A DNA stretch of 8,645 nt from Halobacteriovorax sp. (GTDB lineage Bacteria > Bdellovibrionota > Bacteriovoracia > Bacteriovoracales > Bacteriovoracaceae): positions 1 to 8,645 of the forward strand of contig NZAF01000091.1 of assembly GCA_002686115.1 (NCBI GenBank). Reading direction: 5' to 3'. Positions 6,386 through 8,645 of the stretch are shown piece after piece. Position 1 is the first letter of the stretch, and each line of letters begins with the position of its first letter. Made by a program: the position numbers and the translations under genes. The notes beneath the pieces are model-generated. The model was not told where the DNA came from. It saw nothing but the letters and a program-made list of their open reading frames with translations, and did no database searches.

Positions 6386-7657
6386 TCATTGAAAGTCCAT
6401 TGGCACATACTTAGAGTTTAAGAACCCACAGACCTGAAGTATTTTAAGCTTAAAATAATCCATATTTCGATAACCAAAGCCTCTTCTCTTTAAGGCTTTA
6501 ATCGCATTGTTTTGTCCTTCAGAGAGCGCACTACTTACTCGATAATAAAAGTAATTTCTAAATGTACCCCATCCGTTATTAAAATTTTTCCACCATTTCT
6601 TCAGCTCATAAAGATAAGGACACTGCTCAATCCATTCTCCTATTTGTTCGAACTTTTCCCTAGCATAGTACTCATTTTCTGAGTCATATAATTGATACAT
6701 TCCTTCTTTGATTAGTTCTAAATAAGCAAACTCCTTGTTGTCTTTTAGAACCTCATTAATATGCCTCGTTTCAACCTTTGATCTTCGTGAATCTTTCTTC
6801 ACAAAGAGACGCTTAAACTTTCCTCTCGTTAACCTTTTCGTTTCATTATGTGCCATGTATTCATGAAGCCACTTTCTATCTGAATCAACTGCTTCATTAA
6901 AATTCTGCATGATATGAAAACGATCCCAGACAACTGTTGCAATCGGGCAATGCTCTTCGACGCTGCACTTATAACTATCATGCTGGTCCATCGCGACAAC
7001 ATCAATATCACGACATCTTTCTTTACCTATAATCTTAAAGAACTCATCAAGAGCTGCCTTTTCTCGAGACTCTGACACCCAGATCACACGTCTTGTTTCA
7101 AGGTCACAAATAATCGTAAAGAACCTCTTGTCTCTTGACTCTTTCCGGCCATACTTCTTGCTTCTTGCATAGACTTCATCAACAGAAATCTTCGTCACCT
7201 TAGGAATCTTATAGTATTGAAACATTCTTTTAAGTCTTGCAAAATCTAATCGATACATTGTCATCTTATCTATTCCCGCTAACGCGCCGGCGCGAGATAC
7301 AGCACTAATTTCACAGAGTCTTCCAAGCCACCAAGCATATTCTTGAGATAAGTGAGGTGTTTCTGGTGAAATAAAATCTAGGTGCTCTGCTCTGATTTTT
7401 TTGCACGATTCACAATAACCTTTGCGTCTTTTTAAATGAACAAAGACCTTATTATTGAAAACAGGTAGCATCTGTATCTTTACTTTGTAAGAGCCTGTGA
7501 TTCTCTTCAGAGGCTTTTTGCAACGATGGCAGCATCCACCCTTATCTTTGTGGTGATGTTCGACATAGAGATCGATAAGCTGTTTATCAAGATATTCTTT
7601 CATGTCTTTGAGGTAGAAACCTGATATTGCTTTTAGAAGAAATTTTGGTAATCTCAT
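6386..7657 (-). CDS. ISL3-family transposase
   Basis: This 423-residue DDE transposase cuts and rejoins the element's ends. An N-terminal zinc-binding region has paired CxxC motifs (C43/C46 and C82/C85), followed by a helix-turn-helix-like segment at about 115-145 (GALAGIDKMTMYRLDFARL). The DDE_Tnp_ISL3 catalytic domain then shows ISVDEVYAR (157-165, D160), AMDQHDSY (222-229, D224), the family signature WDRFHIMQNFNEAVD (244-258) and SEGQNNAIKALKRRGFGYRN (379-398, E380). All three acidic residues are present, the reading frame is intact and the length is normal, so the enzyme may be active. The ATG at 7657 follows GGAAGG at six bases. Its 3' end points at the HExxH gene, 120 bases away on the same strand, with no evident terminator between them. 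Confidence 0.95.
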   Translation of the reverse strand: MRLPKFLLKAISGFYLKDMKEYLDKQLIDLYVEHHHKDKGGCCHRCKKPLKRITGSYKVKIQMLPVFNNKVFVHLKRRKGYCESCKKIRAEHLDFISPETPHLSQEYAWWLGRLCEISAVSRAGALAGIDKMTMYRLDFARLKRMFQYYKIPKVTKISVDEVYARSKKYGRKESRDKRFFTIICDLETRRVIWVSESREKAALDEFFKIIGKERCRDIDVVAMDQHDSYKCSVEEHCPIATVVWDRFHIMQNFNEAVDSDRKWLHEYMAHNETKRLTRGKFKRLFVKKDSRRSKVETRHINEVLKDNKEFAYLELIKEGMYQLYDSENEYYAREKFEQIGEWIEQCPYLYELKKWWKNFNNGWGTFRNYFYYRVSSALSEGQNNAIKALKRRGFGYRNMDYFKLKILQVCGFLNSKYVPMDFQ

Positions 7658-7704
7658 TGTAGACCTTCCTTGGTTTGTTCAAATTAATTTTGTGGTAAAA
7701 ATCA

Positions 7705-7710
7705 ATTATA
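7705..7710 (-). promoter_or_regulatory. -10 box candidate of the ISL3 transposase
   Basis: A perfect TATAAT on the minus strand lies about 48 bases before the transposase ATG. No convincing -35 is seen at 16-18 bases (AGAAGA, AAGAAG or AAAGAA), so intrinsic expression may be weak, as is common for transposases. Confidence 0.4.
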
Positions 7711-7827
7711 CAACAACTTAGAAAGGTCTTCTTTTTTACTCAACAACCTTTTCTGAGAAAGAACCCGATTCTGACGTATCCTAATTTCCAAGCGAAAATG
7801 TCCTACCATCCGCATCAATAGTAATAT

Positions 7828-7852
7828 TCTCCAGTAACTATATTTCTGGAGA
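7828..7852 (+). promoter_or_regulatory. Hairpin burying the ribosome binding site of the IS1202-type transposase
   Basis: TCTCCAG (7828-7834) and CTGGAGA (7846-7852) form seven perfect pairs around an 11-base loop. The GGAG that is the Shine-Dalgarno site for the ATG at 7860 lies in the 3' arm. Known precedent: IS10 and IS50 have leader structures that block transposase translation on transcripts entering from outside. A similar role here is inference. Confidence 0.5.
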
Positions 7853-7859
7853 TTTTAGG

Positions 7860-8645
7860 ATGGAGAAAATTATCATGGATGTTAATCAGTTAAAGGTTTA
7901 TCGATTAGCTTGTAAGGTCTTAGAAGGTAAAATGAAAATTAAGGACTTTGCAAGACTCATTAATAAGTCTTACCGGCAATCTCAAAGAATCCTTAAAAAA
8001 GTAGAAGACAAAGACTTTCTTGGAGTCATTCATGGCAACACAGGAAAGACTCCTCATAATAAGACTCCGGAACATATTGAAGCTCAAATCAAAGACTGGT
8101 TAAGTTATAAGTATCAAGACTTTAACATCACTCATTTTCTGGAGATGGTTTTAGAAAATGAGCATAATCCTCAAATGCCCAAAAAGAGTACTGTTCATAA
8201 ATTAGCCACTAAACATGGACTTATTAAAGGAGCTCGACGATCAAAAAGAAGATCATTTAAGCCTCGTCCTAGAATGGAGCAGGAAGGAATGTTGATTCAA
8301 TTTGATGGGAGTAACCACGTTTGGTTTGGAAGCGAAAGAACAGACTTATTAGCTGCAATTGATGATGCCACAGGAAAAATTGTGGGAGCAGAGTTCTTCT
8401 ATGGAGAGAAGTCACAGCACTGCCTAAAGGTTATAAAAGATCTTGTAGAAGAAAATGGTATTCCAGAAGCCTTTTATATGGATCAAGCTGGTATCTATGG
8501 CAAAGTTGATCGTGAATGGGAGTCACAAATAGCAAGGGCCTTTGAACAATTAAATATAAGACTTATTTTAGCGAGCTCACCTCAAGCAAAAGGAAGAGTC
8601 GAAAGACTGTTTAGAACCCTTCAAGACAGGCTTGTATCAGAATTA
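7860..8645 (+). CDS. IS1202/ISNCY-type transposase, N-terminal part
   Basis: The frame stays open for 262 codons to the right window edge; relatives are about 400-450 residues, so roughly 60 percent is visible. An N-terminal helix-turn-helix-like region (about 15-50, DFARLINKSYRQSQRILKK) should bind the element's ends. A basic segment (GARRSKRRSFKPRPR, 124-138) leads to an integrase-type catalytic core. The core shows IQFDGSNHVWF (146-156, D149), IDDATGKIVGAEF (167-179), FYMDQAGIY (205-213, D208) and SSPQAKGRVERLFRTLQDRL (239-258, E248). FDGS...IDDATGK...SPQAKGRVER is characteristic of IS1202-like transposases, and the DDE triad is complete. The ATG at 7860 has GGAG eight bases upstream. A second in-frame ATG at residue 6 also has a GGAG nine bases before it, so the exact start is open. 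It runs opposite to the ISL3 transposase. Confidence 0.9.
   Translation, partial: MEKIIMDVNQLKVYRLACKVLEGKMKIKDFARLINKSYRQSQRILKKVEDKDFLGVIHGNTGKTPHNKTPEHIEAQIKDWLSYKYQDFNITHFLEMVLENEHNPQMPKKSTVHKLATKHGLIKGARRSKRRSFKPRPRMEQEGMLIQFDGSNHVWFGSERTDLLAAIDDATGKIVGAEFFYGEKSQHCLKVIKDLVEENGIPEAFYMDQAGIYGKVDREWESQIARAFEQLNIRLILASSPQAKGRVERLFRTLQDRLVSEL

Larger units (their letters stand above)
6361..7766 (-). mobile_element. ISL3-family insertion sequence, apparently complete
   Basis: The transposase at 6386-7657 defines the element. The outer bases 7745-7766, read on the minus strand, begin GGGTTCTTTCTCAGAAAAGG, which resembles ISL3-family ends (GG.TCTTT.TCA.AAA as I recall them). Aligning them with 6361-6382 read on the plus strand gives 12 of 22 identities, including a shared AGGTT at the inner edge, a poor but plausible inverted-repeat pair. 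The resulting length of about 1.4 kb fits the family. No matching 8-bp target duplication is seen: CACTAATC on the left against GATTCTGA on the right. The left boundary in particular is tentative, because it cuts through a palindrome. Confidence 0.5.
7658..7859. other. Divergent IS-IS intergenic region
   Basis: These 202 bases separate the start codons of two oppositely oriented transposases. They contain the ISL3 leader and -10 candidate (7658-7710), the proposed ISL3 right end (7745-7766), and from about 7767 the probable left end of the IS1202-type element. In that part TCCTA occurs twice (in GTATCCTAATTTCC and AATGTCCTACC). No other gene is visible here. Confidence 0.5.
7767..8645 (+). 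mobile_element. IS1202/ISNCY-type insertion sequence, left part
   Basis: The transposase beginning at 7860 defines the element; its 3' part and right end lie beyond the window. The left end is set at 7767 only because the proposed ISL3 end stops at 7766; it could lie a few to tens of bases further right. No inverted repeat can be verified without the other end. Confidence 0.45.

Noticed and set aside
6353..7774. 8-bp target duplication around the ISL3 element
   Set aside because: CACTAATC on the left and GATTCTGA on the right do not match at the proposed ends, so no duplication is claimed.
6386..8645. The two transposases as a single two-gene transposon
   Set aside because: They belong to different DDE families (ISL3 and IS1202-type), are divergent, and an ISL3-like terminal sequence lies between them; two adjacent elements is the simpler reading.

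Overview
The window is AT-rich bacterial DNA. Its native genes have strong Shine-Dalgarno sites, mostly AAGGA-type, and canonical TATAAT-like -10 boxes. The 2-oxoglutarate dehydrogenase proteins look like the Bacteroidetes/Bdellovibrio-type branch: SucA has a YIDSLYEQYKQDP...FFLGFEFG N-terminus, and SucB has GESITEV...WLVEDG...ESDKATL. Bacteroidetes usually lack strong Shine-Dalgarno sites and use a different promoter consensus. I therefore favour an AT-rich member of Bdellovibrionota (Bacteriovorax/Halobacteriovorax-like). This is inference from remembered family features, not a search result.

Layout: positions 1-4465 hold a minus-strand operon, sucA (2-oxoglutarate dehydrogenase E1), sucB (dihydrolipoyl succinyltransferase E2) and lpd (E3, cut by the left window edge). 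Together they encode the whole 2-oxoglutarate dehydrogenase complex of the TCA cycle. In both junctions the ribosome binding site overlaps the upstream stop codon (TAAGGA...). A good -10 box at 4534-4539 marks the operon promoter. Upstream, also on the minus strand, is a small membrane-anchored cysteine-rich protein of the NqrM (DUF539) family, an assembly factor for the Na+-pumping NADH:quinone reductase. Next, at 5012-6265, is an unrecognised exported protein of 417 residues with an HEGAH (HExxH) metalloprotease-like motif and a C-terminal third that looks like antiparallel, beta-barrel-type strands.

The right third is mobile DNA. An apparently complete ISL3-family element (about 6361-7766, transposase 6386-7657, minus strand) lies back to back with the 5' part of an IS1202/ISNCY-type element (transposase from 7860, plus strand, cut by the right edge). 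The two transposases diverge from a shared region of about 200 bp.

The most notable items are the HExxH-plus-beta-strand exported protein, two short hairpins that bury the Shine-Dalgarno sites of that gene and of the IS1202-type transposase, a cluster of palindromes at 6338-6367, and the NqrM gene standing apart from any nqr genes in view. I see no CRISPR array, rRNA or tRNA gene, or recognisable defence system.
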